From JBGSYJ01 sp041748075 (GTDB taxonomy: Bacteria > Acidobacteriota > Thermoanaerobaculia > Gp7-AA8), in NCBI GenBank assembly GCA_041748075.1, contig JBGTDX010000158.1:1-18373 (forward strand): DNA of 18,373 nucleotides. The letters are read 5' to 3'. Each line of letters begins with the position of its first letter. Position 1 is the stretch's first letter. This document shows, in pieces, positions 5,711 through 13,317 of the stretch. A program made the position numbers and the translations under genes. Under the pieces are notes generated by a model. That model was not told the origin of the DNA. It was given only the letters and a program-made list of their open reading frames with translations, and ran no database searches.

Positions 5711-5960
5711 GGTGTCATTTTGAGCAATCAAACGGCGGGCGCCGGTGAAGGGGAGATGAGCCACCGTGTCATGCTGAGCGAGGCCACGTCATCCTGAGCG
5801 AAGCGAAGGATCTCGTCTTGCGGTGCTCGATCCTCTTCAGGAGATCCTTCGCTTCGCTCAGGATGACGTGTTTCTACAACCCTCCCCGTTCGGCCAGTTC
5901 TGACGCTCGCTCATTGTTCGGCGACAATGACAACCATTTCATTCTCTCGCTCAGGATGAA
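5711..5960. repeat. Palindromic intergenic repeat with flanking half-copies (GTCATCCTGAGCGA family)
   Basis: Arms 5785-5814 and 5841-5870 are perfect 30-nt inverted copies around a 26-nt loop; the core reads GTCATCCTGAGCGAAGCGAA. Two further left-oriented partial copies (GTGTCATTTTGAGCA at 5713-5727, GTGTCATGCTGAGCGA at 5766-5781) and one right-oriented partial copy (TCGCTCAGGATGAAG at about 5947-5961) flank it, so the whole region is roughly symmetric. Very similar GTCATCCTGAGCGAAGCGAA repeats are, from memory, common in genomes of several bacterial phyla. No transposase is present. It separates two convergent genes and could end transcription from both sides. The right outer copy overlaps the coaE stop. 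Confidence 0.85.
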
Positions 5961-6577
5961 GCGGAGTCCTCGCGCAGGCGGGCCTCGAGTTTCGCGTACA
6001 CCTCTCTCGTTTGCCGCTCCGTTTCCTCACGCGTCCCGCGGTTGTCGATGACATAGTCCGCAAGAGCAAGCCGGTCTTCCCGTGACATCTGCCGGGCGAT
6101 GCGGCGCAGTGCCTCGTTCCGATCCATCCCGCGCGCGATCGCCCGCTTCAATTGCGTGTCCGGGTCGACGTCCACGACGATGATGTGGTCATAACGGTTC
6201 CGCCCTCCCGATTCGAGAAGGAGCGCAGCTTCGACGATCACGATCCGATCGCCGCCCGACCCATCGGCTTCCTCCTCCATCATCCGGGCTTCTTCGGCAA
6301 TTACGAGCGGATGGATGAGCGCGTTGAGTTCCGAGGCGGATTCCGGATCTGCGAGCGCAATCGCCGAGAGTTTCGCTCGGTCGATCTCTCCGTCGGGGCG
6401 CAGGACATGCCTGCCATAGCTCTCGACGATCGCATCGAAACCGGGATTGCCCGGGCGGTAGAGCTCCGCCACGACGGCATCCGCGTCGATGACGTGCGCG
6501 CCGAGCCGGACGAATGTCTTTGCGACGGTCGATTTTCCTGACGCGATTCCGCCGGTGAGCCCGGCACGCAGGATCAT
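5951..6577 (-). CDS. coaE: Dephospho-CoA kinase
   Basis: The 208-residue P-loop kinase phosphorylates the 3'-OH of dephospho-CoA, the last step of CoA synthesis. Visible motifs: Walker A GGIASGKST (9-17), VIDADAVV, the LIHP segment, EAALLLESG, and the VDVDPDTQLKRAIARG lid region with RIARQMS. The start ATG at 6577 overlaps the folD stop in an ATGA arrangement, which makes it preferable to a longer reading that extends 30 residues into folD. It is the last gene of menG-folD-coaE. Its final codons and TGA lie in a copy of the intergenic palindromic repeat, so the C-terminal Ser-Ser is probably repeat-encoded. Confidence 0.93.
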   Translation of the reverse strand: MILRAGLTGGIASGKSTVAKTFVRLGAHVIDADAVVAELYRPGNPGFDAIVESYGRHVLRPDGEIDRAKLSAIALADPESASELNALIHPLVIAEEARMMEEEADGSGGDRIVIVEAALLLESGGRNRYDHIIVVDVDPDTQLKRAIARGMDRNEALRRIARQMSREDRLALADYVIDNRGTREETERQTREVYAKLEARLREDSASS

Positions 6578-7491
6578 CCTCGACGCTCGCGGGCGGCGGT
6601 CACCGTGTTCTTCATGAGCATTGCAATGGTCATGGGGCCGACTCCCCCCGGGACCGGTGTCAGCCACGACGCCTTTTCGAAGGCAGCAGAAAAATCGACG
6701 TCGCCGGCGAGCACGCTCTTTCCACTACGCAGAAGTTGTGACTTGTTCTCGTCCCGGATCTTTGCCGCATCCGGCGAATCCGGCTCGATGCGGTTGATCC
6801 CGACGTCGATCACGATCGCTCCGTCGCGGATCATGTCGCCCGTGACGAAGAGCGGCCTTCCGAGTGCGGCGATGAGTATGTCGGCCTGCCGAGTCACTGC
6901 AGGCAGCTCGCGCGTTCGCGAATGACAGATCGTGACCGTGCAATCCTTCTGAAGCAGCAGTGCGGCAACCGGCTTGCCTACGATGTTGCTACGCCCGACG
7001 ACCACTGCATGCATGCCGCGAAGAGATTCACCTGTTGACTCGAGCATGCGCATGATTCCCGCCGGTGTGCAGGGGACGAGCGTCGCGGTGCCGAGGTGAA
7101 GAAGACCGACGTTCACAGGATGGAATCCGTCGACATCCTTCGCCGGTTCGATCGAGCGCAACACCGCTTCGGAATCGATGTGTGGAGGAAGGGGGAGTTG
7201 AACCAGAATGCCATCGACTTCATCGTCGCTGTTGAGCCTCTCGATCACGCGCATCAACTCCGGCTGGCTCATATCGCCAGGGAAATGTTCCTGAGTTCCA
7301 CGGAATCCGAGCTCGATCGCTTTTCGAGCCTTGTTGCGAACGTAGACCTCGGAGGCCGGATCGGTTCCCACGCGAACCGCGACGAGACCGGGAACGATTC
7401 CCTTGCCCAAGAGTTGCGCCACTTCGGTCCGGACCTCGCGCTCCACATCGGCCGCGATTCCCTTCCCATCCAGCAATCTGGCCTCGGTCAC
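6574..7491 (-). CDS. folD: Bifunctional methylenetetrahydrofolate dehydrogenase / methenyltetrahydrofolate cyclohydrolase
   Basis: The 305-residue protein interconverts 5,10-methylene-, 5,10-methenyl- and 10-formyl-tetrahydrofolate with NADP. Catalytic residues fall at the E. coli numbering: Tyr50 and Lys54 in YVRNK, Gln98 in VQLPLPP, Asp121 in DVDGFHP. The NADP-binding GRSNIVGKPVA and the C-terminal TPVPGGVGPMT are intact. Start is GTG at 7491, overlapping the menG stop (GTGA), and the stop overlaps the coaE start (ATGA), so all three genes are translationally coupled. Length is normal. Folate one-carbon supply is a general housekeeping function; the link to menG and coaE seems to be one of shared expression rather than pathway. 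Confidence 0.96.
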   Translation of the reverse strand: MTEARLLDGKGIAADVEREVRTEVAQLLGKGIVPGLVAVRVGTDPASEVYVRNKARKAIELGFRGTQEHFPGDMSQPELMRVIERLNSDDEVDGILVQLPLPPHIDSEAVLRSIEPAKDVDGFHPVNVGLLHLGTATLVPCTPAGIMRMLESTGESLRGMHAVVVGRSNIVGKPVAALLLQKDCTVTICHSRTRELPAVTRQADILIAALGRPLFVTGDMIRDGAIVIDVGINRIEPDSPDAAKIRDENKSQLLRSGKSVLAGDVDFSAAFEKASWLTPVPGGVGPMTIAMLMKNTVTAARERRG

Positions 7492-8192
7492 GGAGTCTCT
7501 CCCAGGTAAATGGTTGCGATACCACCGCTGAGCTTCACCGCGGACGCCGCCAGGAATCCGGCATCCCGCATCACGGCTAGAAACCTCTCGCCCTGCGGAA
7601 AGTCTCCCACGGAAGTGGGCAGATAGCGGTATGCGGATGGCGATCCGCTGATGAGTCCGCCGAGGCGGGGCAGAATGGCGCCGAAGTACCAGGCATAAGG
7701 GCGCGCAAGGATTCCGGAGGGATTCGAGAGCTCGAGAATCATGACCCTTCCTCCGGGCCGGATGACGCGCTTCATCTCCTCGAGGGCCACGAGCGGATCC
7801 TGAAAATTGCGGATGCCGAAGGCTACGGTGATGGCATCGAACGAGCGGGCGGCGAAGGGAAGCGCGAGAGCATCCGCGGTAATCTGGGGGATGCCGCTTC
7901 TCGTAACCTTCTCGCGGCCTGCGAGCATCATTTCGAGAGTGAAGTCAGCGGAGACCGCCTCGTGCCCGAGCCGGCACAATTCGAGCGCAAGATCTCCGGT
8001 TCCCGAAGCGAGGTCCAGCACCCGTCCCGGCGCGGGAAGAAGGTTCCGGAGCGCCCGCCGCCTCCAGATCACGTCGACCCGGAGTGAAAGCAGCCGGTTC
8101 GCCCGGTCGTAGGTCGGGGCAATCTCGGCGAACATGTCGCGGATCTTGCCGGGGCTCTTATCGATGCGGGTCACGGCTGATGCTTCTACCAT
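7488..8192 (-). CDS. menG: Demethylmenaquinone methyltransferase (MenG/UbiE family)
   Basis: The 234-residue SAM-dependent enzyme performs the last C-methylation of menaquinone (or ubiquinone). Signature parts: FAEIAPTYDRANRLLSL (21-37), VDVIWRR, the SAM-binding motif VLDLASGTGDLA (58-69), ADALALPF, the FGIRNFQDP motif and the IRPGGRVMILELSNP post-motif, ending near SGGIATIYLG. It is the first gene of the minus-strand operon. The start ATG at 8192 lies in a 450-bp divergent region shared with the rplM promoter. Menaquinone rather than ubiquinone is inferred from the class 2 PyrD and the likely phylum, not from this sequence alone. Confidence 0.92.
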   Translation of the reverse strand: MVEASAVTRIDKSPGKIRDMFAEIAPTYDRANRLLSLRVDVIWRRRALRNLLPAPGRVLDLASGTGDLALELCRLGHEAVSADFTLEMMLAGREKVTRSGIPQITADALALPFAARSFDAITVAFGIRNFQDPLVALEEMKRVIRPGGRVMILELSNPSGILARPYAWYFGAILPRLGGLISGSPSAYRYLPTSVGDFPQGERFLAVMRDAGFLAASAVKLSGGIATIYLGETP

Positions 8193-8645
8193 TCCGGGGG
8201 GCGATGGGGAAGGGGCGTATCAGGGTGGTAGGCGACAATGGCAAGCTGTCCTTCACCGGCACAGGATGACATACCCTTCCTGGCTTGTGGGACAGGACGG
8301 GGCGGGGGCATCGGCTCCCTCCTCCTGATTACTATTACTGTCTACCGTGTGCCGACTACCCCTCCTGTGGTAGAGTCCGCGCTCCGCTTCGGGCGGACCG
8401 GGAATGAACCGGTTGACACTGCTTGTTCGCAGTGGTTACCATTTCACCCCCTTCCCAGAGGGAGTGGTTTGTTGTGTCTTTTCAGCCGTTTCGAAGAGTC
8501 GCTGGCCGTGAACACGTCCGGCCCAGGTCTTCCTAACATTGGAATCCCAGCGCGATGGGTACGATTTGTCCGCGGTCCGATCCGGGCCGGAGGCAGGTGG
8601 GCCTGATCGAGCGGTTTTACATCAATAGAGGTTGCAGGGAGAGTC
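8193..8645. other. Divergent control region between menG and rplM
   Basis: No gene is supported in this 453-bp gap. It holds a good sigma70-type promoter towards rplM (listed separately), a degenerate run of heptad-like units beginning with CTCCTGA at 8322-8328, and the ribosome-binding site AGGGAGAG just before the rplM ATG. The roughly 200-nt leader of rplM is GC-rich and could fold, but I cannot identify a known L13 or S9 leader motif. No clear menG promoter was found. Confidence 0.5.
8413..8442 (+). promoter_or_regulatory. Putative sigma70 promoter of rplM-rpsI
   Basis: A perfect -35 TTGACA at 8413-8418 is followed after 18 nt by TACCAT at 8437-8442 (4 of 6 matches to TATAAT). Transcription from here would give a leader of about 195 nt in front of rplM. 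Confidence 0.5.
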
Positions 8646-9095
8646 ATGCGCACGTATTTCCCGAAAGAGGGAGACATCAAGCCCCGGTGGTTCGTAATCG
8701 ACGCCGAGGGACAGATTTTGGGTCGCCTGTCGACGCAGATCGCCACGATCATCACGGGTAAGTCCAAGCCGACCTACACGCCGTTTCTCGATACGGGAGA
8801 TCATGTGATCGTCCTGAACGCCGAGAAGATTGCCCTGAGCGGTACGAAAGAGGGCGACAAGATGTACCGGCACCATTCCGGCTATCCCGGTGGTCTGAAG
8901 GAAAAGGCCGCGAAATTCGTGCGGGCGGAAAAGCCCGAGCAGATGATCGAGACGGCTGTATGGGGAATGCTCCCCAAGAACAAGCTCGGGCGCAAGATGC
9001 TCAAGAAACTGAAAGTTTATCGCGGCGGGAACCACCCGCACGAGGCGCAGCAGCCCGAGAAGCTCGATCCGGCCGCTGATCGCCGCGTGAAGTAA
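8646..9095 (+). CDS. rplM: 50S ribosomal protein L13
   Basis: The 149-residue protein is typical L13: KPRWFVIDAEGQILGRLST, the DHVIVLNAEKIALSGTK segment, YRHHSGYPGGLK, and the AVWGMLPKNKLGRKMLKKLK block that binds 23S rRNA, then YRGGNHPHEAQQPE. It is an early assembly protein of the large subunit. AGGGAGAG stands just before the ATG. rpsI follows after 11 nt, the normal rplM-rpsI operon. Confidence 0.98.
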   Translation: MRTYFPKEGDIKPRWFVIDAEGQILGRLSTQIATIITGKSKPTYTPFLDTGDHVIVLNAEKIALSGTKEGDKMYRHHSGYPGGLKEKAAKFVRAEKPEQMIETAVWGMLPKNKLGRKMLKKLKVYRGGNHPHEAQQPEKLDPAADRRVK

Positions 9096-9106
9096 CGGAG
9101 GCAATT

Positions 9107-9499
9107 TTGGCTTTGGTCGAATACTACGGAACCGGAAGAAGAAAGACGTCGACGGCGCGGGTTCACCTGCGCCAGGGTACTGGCTCGATCGTGGTGAATC
9201 ACCGCGGCTTCGACGAGTACTTTCCGAACGAAGTCTTGAAGATGATCATCAAGCAGCCCCTTTCGCTGACCGAGACCGTCGATCACTTCGACATCGTGGT
9301 CACCGTGGACGGCGGCGGCCCGACCGGACAGGCCGGGGCCATTCGTCATGGGATCTCGCGCGCGCTGATCAACTACAACGGCGAGCTTCGCAAGCGTCTG
9401 AAGAAGGCGGGCCTGCTCACGCGGGATCCTCGCATGAAAGAGCGGAAGAAATACGGGCAGAAGGGCGCAAGGGCGCGCTTCCAGTTCTCCAAGCGCTGA
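9107..9499 (+). CDS. rpsI: 30S ribosomal protein S9
   Basis: The 130-residue protein begins YYGTGRRKTSTARVHL after a short start and ends ARARFQFSKR; the C-terminal Ser-Lys-Arg tail reaches the P-site tRNA anticodon in the ribosome. The internal VDGGGPTGQAGAIRHGISRA is diagnostic. The start is TTG at 9107, supported by CGGAGG at 9096-9101 with five nt spacing and by normal length. A strong terminator follows. Confidence 0.97.
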   Translation: MALVEYYGTGRRKTSTARVHLRQGTGSIVVNHRGFDEYFPNEVLKMIIKQPLSLTETVDHFDIVVTVDGGGPTGQAGAIRHGISRALINYNGELRKRLKKAGLLTRDPRMKERKKYGQKGARARFQFSKR

Positions 9500-9548
9500 T
9501 GTCCGGGCATTCGATGTTTCTGGTTTTTCCGAGTTGAAGGCTTACATT

Positions 9549-9584
9549 GGGGACAGGGGCTGTTTGCTCCTGTCCTCTTGTTTT
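9549..9584 (+). terminator. Terminator after rpsI
   Basis: A 12-bp stem (9549-9560 with 9566-9577; ten Watson-Crick and two G-U pairs) has a five-base loop TGTTT and a T-rich tail TTGTTTT. It separates rplM-rpsI from rpsB-tsf. Confidence 0.75.
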
Positions 9585-9589
9585 GTCGA

Positions 9590-9608
9590 GGGACGGAATG
9601 GCCGTCCC
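9590..9608 (+). promoter_or_regulatory. Small perfect hairpin in the rpsB leader
   Basis: GGGACGG (9590-9596) pairs with CCGTCCC (9602-9608) around the loop AATGG, about 63 nt upstream of the rpsB start. It could be part of an S2-autoregulated leader, as rpsB mRNA leaders are known to be controlled by S2 in other bacteria, but I cannot match the known fold. Confidence 0.3.
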
Positions 9609-9671
9609 GATGGAGTCAAATTCGAGAGCGGTCGCTGACCTGCTCACGTTCAGTACATAAGGAGGAGTCAC

Positions 9672-10472
9672 TTGGCGGTATCTATCACGATGAAAGAGCT
9701 GTTGGAAGCTGGCGTGCACTTCGGTCATCAGACCAAGCGCTGGAACCCGAAAATGAAGCGGTACATCTTCGGAAAGCGCAACGGGATTTACATCATTGAC
9801 CTGCAGAAGACGCTCAAGCTCTTCAAGGAAGCTTCCGCGTTTGTCAGCGACCTCGCGTCGCAGGGCAAGCGAGTCCTGTTCGTTGGCACCAAGCGCCAGG
9901 CGCAGGATGCAATTCTCGAAGAAGCCAACCGCTGCGGCATGTTCTACGTGAACAGTCGGTGGCTGGGTGGCACCCTGACGAACTTCACCACTGTGCGGAA
10001 ATCGATCGAGCGGCTCAAGGAGCTGGAGGTCGTTCTCGGTGACACGGAGAAGGAGCTCTCCAAGAAGGAGCGCGCAGCTCTCGACCGCGAACGGGAAAAA
10101 CTTCAGAAGAACCTGATCGGAATCCGCGAGATGGACGGCCTGCCGGATGCCCTCTTCGTGATCGACCCGAAGAAGGAGTACATCGCGGTCATGGAAGCCA
10201 AGAAACTGGGAATCCCGGTCGTCGCCATCGTCGACACCAACTGCGATCCCGAATCCATCGACCACGTCATCCCGGGTAACGATGATGCCATCCGGGCAAT
10301 CCGGCTTTTTGCGCAGAAGATTGCCGACTCGGTGCTCGAGGGTTACAACATCGCCGAAGAGCGGTACATCGGCGCCACGGGTGACAAGGAAGACGACGAA
10401 GGCGGCATTCAGCCTCCCGTCGAAGTGGAGCCCACCGAGGCTGTAGCAGCCGCGGCCCCACAGGTTTCCTGA
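9672..10472 (+). CDS. rpsB: 30S ribosomal protein S2
   Basis: The 266-residue protein shows MKELLEAGVHFGHQTKRWNP, IYIIDLQKTL, VLFVGTKRQAQ, FYVNSRWLGGTLTNF, LPDALFVIDPKKE and VAIVDTNCDP followed by IDHVIPGNDDAIRAI, all standard for S2. The start is TTG at 9672 with AAGGAGGAG just upstream, one of the strongest ribosome-binding sites here. The acidic C-terminal tail after about residue 235 (Glu/Asp-rich, then Ala/Pro) is longer than in E. coli S2 but common in other phyla. tsf follows as usual. Confidence 0.98.
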   Translation: MAVSITMKELLEAGVHFGHQTKRWNPKMKRYIFGKRNGIYIIDLQKTLKLFKEASAFVSDLASQGKRVLFVGTKRQAQDAILEEANRCGMFYVNSRWLGGTLTNFTTVRKSIERLKELEVVLGDTEKELSKKERAALDREREKLQKNLIGIREMDGLPDALFVIDPKKEYIAVMEAKKLGIPVVAIVDTNCDPESIDHVIPGNDDAIRAIRLFAQKIADSVLEGYNIAEERYIGATGDKEDDEGGIQPPVEVEPTEAVAAAAPQVS

Positions 10473-10655
10473 CGGTAGCGTAAAAGTACCCGTATCGCCG
10501 GCATCGCGGCGACGCCGGCTGGTCATCAGCCTGCGTCCCCGATCGGGCGCGAGAGCATTTTCGGCCGTCATTTCGTTTCGCAACCGCGAACCGCCGCCCG
10601 TAGTTTTCGCATTGTTGCAGCCGGCGGTCGCACACGACAGGTTTGGAGAGTGACT

Positions 10656-11585
10656 ATGGCTCAGATTTCAGCAGCCCAGGTGAAAGAACTTCGAGAGCGT
10701 ACAGGCGCGGGCATGATGGACTGCAAGAGCGCCCTGACCGAGGCCGCCGGCGACTTTGATGAAGCGGTGAAGATCCTCCGCAAAAAGGGTCTCGCTGCCG
10801 CGGGCAAGAAGGCCGGCCGCGTAACCTCCGACGGCGTGGTCGCCGCGCATATCGTTGGCTCGATCGGCATCCTTTTGGAGGTCAACTGCGAGACCGACTT
10901 CGTCGCCAAGACCGACGAGTTTCAGGACTTCGTCAAAATTGTCGCTTCGCTGATTGCTACGAGCGGAGTCAAAGACGTCGAATCGCTGATGAAGCAGAAG
11001 TATCCGGACGATCCCGAAGGGCAGACGGTCGAGCAGGTGATCGCAACGAAGATCGGCAAGATCGGCGAGAACATCTCGGTGCGCCGCTTCACGAACTATC
11101 GGGCGGGAGATCATGGTCTGCTCGCGCACTACATCCATGCGAATGGGAAGATCGGCGTACTCGTCGAGCTCGGAGCCGAGAACGCCGCCATGAAGCCGCA
11201 GATCGAATCCGTGGCCAGAGACATCGCAATGCACATTGCGGCGGCCGAGCCTCGGTTCGTCTCCCGTGAAGAAGTGACACCGAAAGATCTCGAGACGGAG
11301 AGAGAAGTCGCCCGCGACTCCGCGCTCAAGGCCGGAAAGCCCGAAGCAATGATCGAGAAGATCGTCGCGGGGAAGATGGAGAAGTTCTACGGCGAGAATG
11401 TTCTGGGTGAGCAGGCATTCATCAAGGACGACAAGCTGACGGTTGCGCAGTACCTGCAGAAGCAGGCGACCGAAAGCGACACGAAACTCGAGATCCGCCG
11501 GTTCTCTCGCTTCAAGCTGGGCGAAGGTCTTCAGAAGCGCGAAGACGACTTCGCCAGCGAAGTGCTGGCTCAGGCCGGTCGCTGA
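10656..11585 (+). CDS. tsf: Elongation factor Ts
   Basis: The 309-residue protein is the guanine-nucleotide exchange factor for EF-Tu. It has the N-terminal UBA-like domain (VKELRERTGAGMMDCKSAL), the TDFVAK core that touches EF-Tu, and the second repeat around HYIHANGKIGVLVEL and DIAMHIAA. The ATG at 10656, with GGAGAG five nt before, is preferred over an in-frame GTG two codons earlier. It lies 183 nt after rpsB; that gap contains a GCCGGC inverted pair around 10500-10520 but no gene. About 12 nt after its stop the first heptad array begins. Confidence 0.97.
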   Translation: MAQISAAQVKELRERTGAGMMDCKSALTEAAGDFDEAVKILRKKGLAAAGKKAGRVTSDGVVAAHIVGSIGILLEVNCETDFVAKTDEFQDFVKIVASLIATSGVKDVESLMKQKYPDDPEGQTVEQVIATKIGKIGENISVRRFTNYRAGDHGLLAHYIHANGKIGVLVELGAENAAMKPQIESVARDIAMHIAAAEPRFVSREEVTPKDLETEREVARDSALKAGKPEAMIEKIVAGKMEKFYGENVLGEQAFIKDDKLTVAQYLQKQATESDTKLEIRRFSRFKLGEGLQKREDDFASEVLAQAGR

Positions 11586-11596
11586 TCAGGGGTCGG

Positions 11597-11824
11597 TTCA
11601 GAAGCCAGATTGGGTGGCGAGCGGAGTCGGGAAGATGTCTCATTTTCAGGTGCAGCGAGCCGGGTGAGGGGCCTCGCACTTGCAGCGCTGGGGAACGATT
11701 CGCTTTGGTTGCAACGCCCCTCACCCCCTGCCCCTCTCGCCGCTGCGGCGGGCAGAGGGGTTTCACCTCAAGCCGTTTCAGATCTCGAGCACCTGCATTC
11801 TGACTTCTGGATTCTGAATTCTTC
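11597..11824. repeat. Heptad-repeat element 1 (tsf/pyrH gap) with an internal GC-rich inverted repeat
   Basis: The left arm at 11597-11611 (TTCAGAAGCCAGATT) is an inverted, slightly mismatched copy of the right arm 11797-11824, whose units are ATTCTGA, CTTCTGG, ATTCTGA and ATTCTTC. Between them lies a different inverted pair, GGGTGAGGGGC at 11662-11672 and GCCCCTCACCC at 11716-11726 (perfect), and a short C/G-rich hairpin around 11731-11760. The right arm ends 30 nt before the pyrH ATG. CTTCTGG bridges the AT-rich units (ATTCTGA) and the CTACTGG units seen elsewhere. Confidence 0.65.
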
Positions 11825-11854
11825 AGTTACGCTCCGCTTCACGGGAACCACTCG

Positions 11855-12589
11855 ATGACAGAAAAACCGAAGTATCAGCGTATTCTCCTCAAGCTCTCCG
11901 GCGAGGCACTCATGGGAGGCCGCCGGTTCGGTATCGATGCCGATGTGCTCTCGACCATCGCCGACGAGATCGCCTCAGTGCATCAACTCGGTGTTCAGGT
12001 CGCTCTCGTGATCGGCGGTGGCAATATCTTCCGAGGCGTCACCGCCGCAACCGAAGGAATCGATCGCGTTGCCGGCGACCACATGGGCATGCTCGCCACG
12101 GTCATCAACTCCATAGCCCTGCAGGACGCGCTTGAGCGCCGCGGGGTCGACACACGCGTGACCTCGGCGATCAACATGAGCGAGGTCGCCGAGCCATTCA
12201 TCCGACGGCGGGCCATCCGCCATCTGGAGAAGGGCCGCGTAGTCATCTGTGCCGCCGGAACCGGCAACCCCTATTTCACCACCGACAGCGCTGCGGCTCT
12301 TCGTGCCAGCGAGCTCAAATGCGAGATCATCTACAAGGCGACCAAAGTCGACGGCATCTACACCTCCGATCCCAACACCGACCCGGCAGCCAGAAAAATC
12401 CCTCACGCCACCTATCAACAGGTGCTTGCCGAGAGGCTCGAGGTGATGGATGCTTCCGCCATCGATCTTGCCCGTGGAAGCTCGATTCCGATCTGCATTT
12501 TTTCACTGAAGGAAAAGGGAAATATCAGACGGGCAGTCCTGGGTGAAGACATCGGATCGATCGTGTCGCATGCGCCGCCTGCCGCCTGA
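11855..12589 (+). CDS. pyrH: Uridylate kinase (UMP kinase)
   Basis: The 244-residue enzyme phosphorylates UMP to UDP and belongs to the amino-acid kinase family, not the usual NMP kinases. Motifs: ILLKLSGEALMG (10-21), IGGGNIFRG (53-61), DHMGMLAT, AAGTGNPYFTTDSAAALRA and KATKVDGIYTSDP. Length is normal. The Shine-Dalgarno before the ATG is weak (CGGGAA). pyrH between tsf and frr is the widespread bacterial order. Confidence 0.97.
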   Translation: MTEKPKYQRILLKLSGEALMGGRRFGIDADVLSTIADEIASVHQLGVQVALVIGGGNIFRGVTAATEGIDRVAGDHMGMLATVINSIALQDALERRGVDTRVTSAINMSEVAEPFIRRRAIRHLEKGRVVICAAGTGNPYFTTDSAAALRASELKCEIIYKATKVDGIYTSDPNTDPAARKIPHATYQQVLAERLEVMDASAIDLARGSSIPICIFSLKEKGNIRRAVLGEDIGSIVSHAPPAA

Positions 12590-12664
12590 GCGGAGAACAT
12601 CATTCAGGCGGGAGCTGTCAGAATGGCAGATACGGTGGCCAGTCCTTCATGAAGGAGAACTGAA

Positions 12665-13222
12665 ATGATCAAGGACGTAATCAAGGATCTCGATCGACGG
12701 ATGCACGGCGCAATTGAAGCGCTTCATCACGAGTTCAAAACGCTGCGGACGGGCCGGGCGAACACATCGATGCTCGACGGAGTCACCGTCGACTATTACG
12801 GCACGCCGACTCCTCTGAGTCAGGTGGCCAACCTCGCGGTGCCCGAATCGTCGCTCATCACCGCGCAACCGTGGGACAAGTCGATGATCCCCGCGATCGA
12901 GAAAGCGATCCGCACCGCCGACCTGGGACTCAACCCCGCCAGCGACGGCAAAGTGATCCGGATCCCGATCCCGCCGCTGACCGAGGAGCGCAGGAAGGAG
13001 CTTACGAAGAAGGCACACGTGATGGCCGAGGAGTCTCGCACTGCGATCCGGCAGGTGCGCCGCGACGGCAACGACAGGCTCAAGAAGATGCAGAAAGAGA
13101 GCGAGATCTCCGAAGACGACGAGAAGCGGGCGCACGACGAGGTGCAGAAACTGACCGACCGCTACATCGGAGAGGTGAACGAGTCGCTCGAGCACAAAGA
13201 AAAAGAAATCATGGAAGTGTGA
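12665..13222 (+). CDS. frr: Ribosome recycling factor
   Basis: The 185-residue protein splits post-termination ribosomes together with EF-G. The family is recognised by HEFKTLRTGRANTSMLDGVT, VDYYGTPTPLSQVANLAVPE, QPWDKSMIPAIEKAI, the LGLNPASDGKVIRIPIPPLT run and the coiled RDGNDRLKKMQKE helix. AGGAGA lies before the ATG. The usual downstream genes uppS-cdsA are absent and ispD follows instead, across heptad element 2. Confidence 0.97.
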   Translation: MIKDVIKDLDRRMHGAIEALHHEFKTLRTGRANTSMLDGVTVDYYGTPTPLSQVANLAVPESSLITAQPWDKSMIPAIEKAIRTADLGLNPASDGKVIRIPIPPLTEERRKELTKKAHVMAEESRTAIRQVRRDGNDRLKKMQKESEISEDDEKRAHDEVQKLTDRYIGEVNESLEHKEKEIMEV

Positions 13223-13230
13223 GTGTGCTG

Positions 13231-13312
13231 AAGAATTGAGAATTCAGAATTGAGTCGTTCGTTTCTGAGTTCTTAAATTTCTTTGATTCTGAATTCTCAA
13301 TTCTTAATTCAT
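13231..13312. repeat. Heptad-repeat element 2 (frr/ispD gap)
   Basis: The left array 13231-13251 has units AAGAATT, GAGAATT, CAGAATT. The right array has ATTCTGA, ATTCTCA and ATTCTTA (13286-13306). Arms 13231-13250 and 13286-13305 are perfect 20-nt inverted copies. Two more units, TTTCTGA and GTTCTTA (13262-13275), lie inside the loop. The left array starts 8 nt after the frr stop and the right one ends about 6-11 nt before the ispD ATG. Confidence 0.85.
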
Positions 13313-13317
13313 TACGC

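Noticed and set aside
5785..5870. Palindrome as an intrinsic terminator or insertion-sequence end
   Set aside because: There is no T tract and no transposase; it is listed only as a repeat.
6578..6667. Longer N-terminus for CoaE
   Set aside because: It would lie within folD; the ATGA overlap and the family N-terminus fix the start at 6577.
7488..8192. Folate (THF) or other riboswitch ahead of menG-folD-coaE
   Set aside because: folD is internal to the operon with overlapping ends, and I see no riboswitch core in the menG upstream region.
8440..8510. Resemblance between the rplM leader (CACCCCCTTCCCAGAGGG, AGCCGTTTC) and the tsf/pyrH gap (11720-11785)
   Set aside because: Only short C-rich blocks and one AGCCGTTTC are shared; too little to call a repeat without alignment.
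9417..10583. 388-codon minus-strand frame opposite rpsB
   Set aside because: It is antisense to S2 with no domain of its own.
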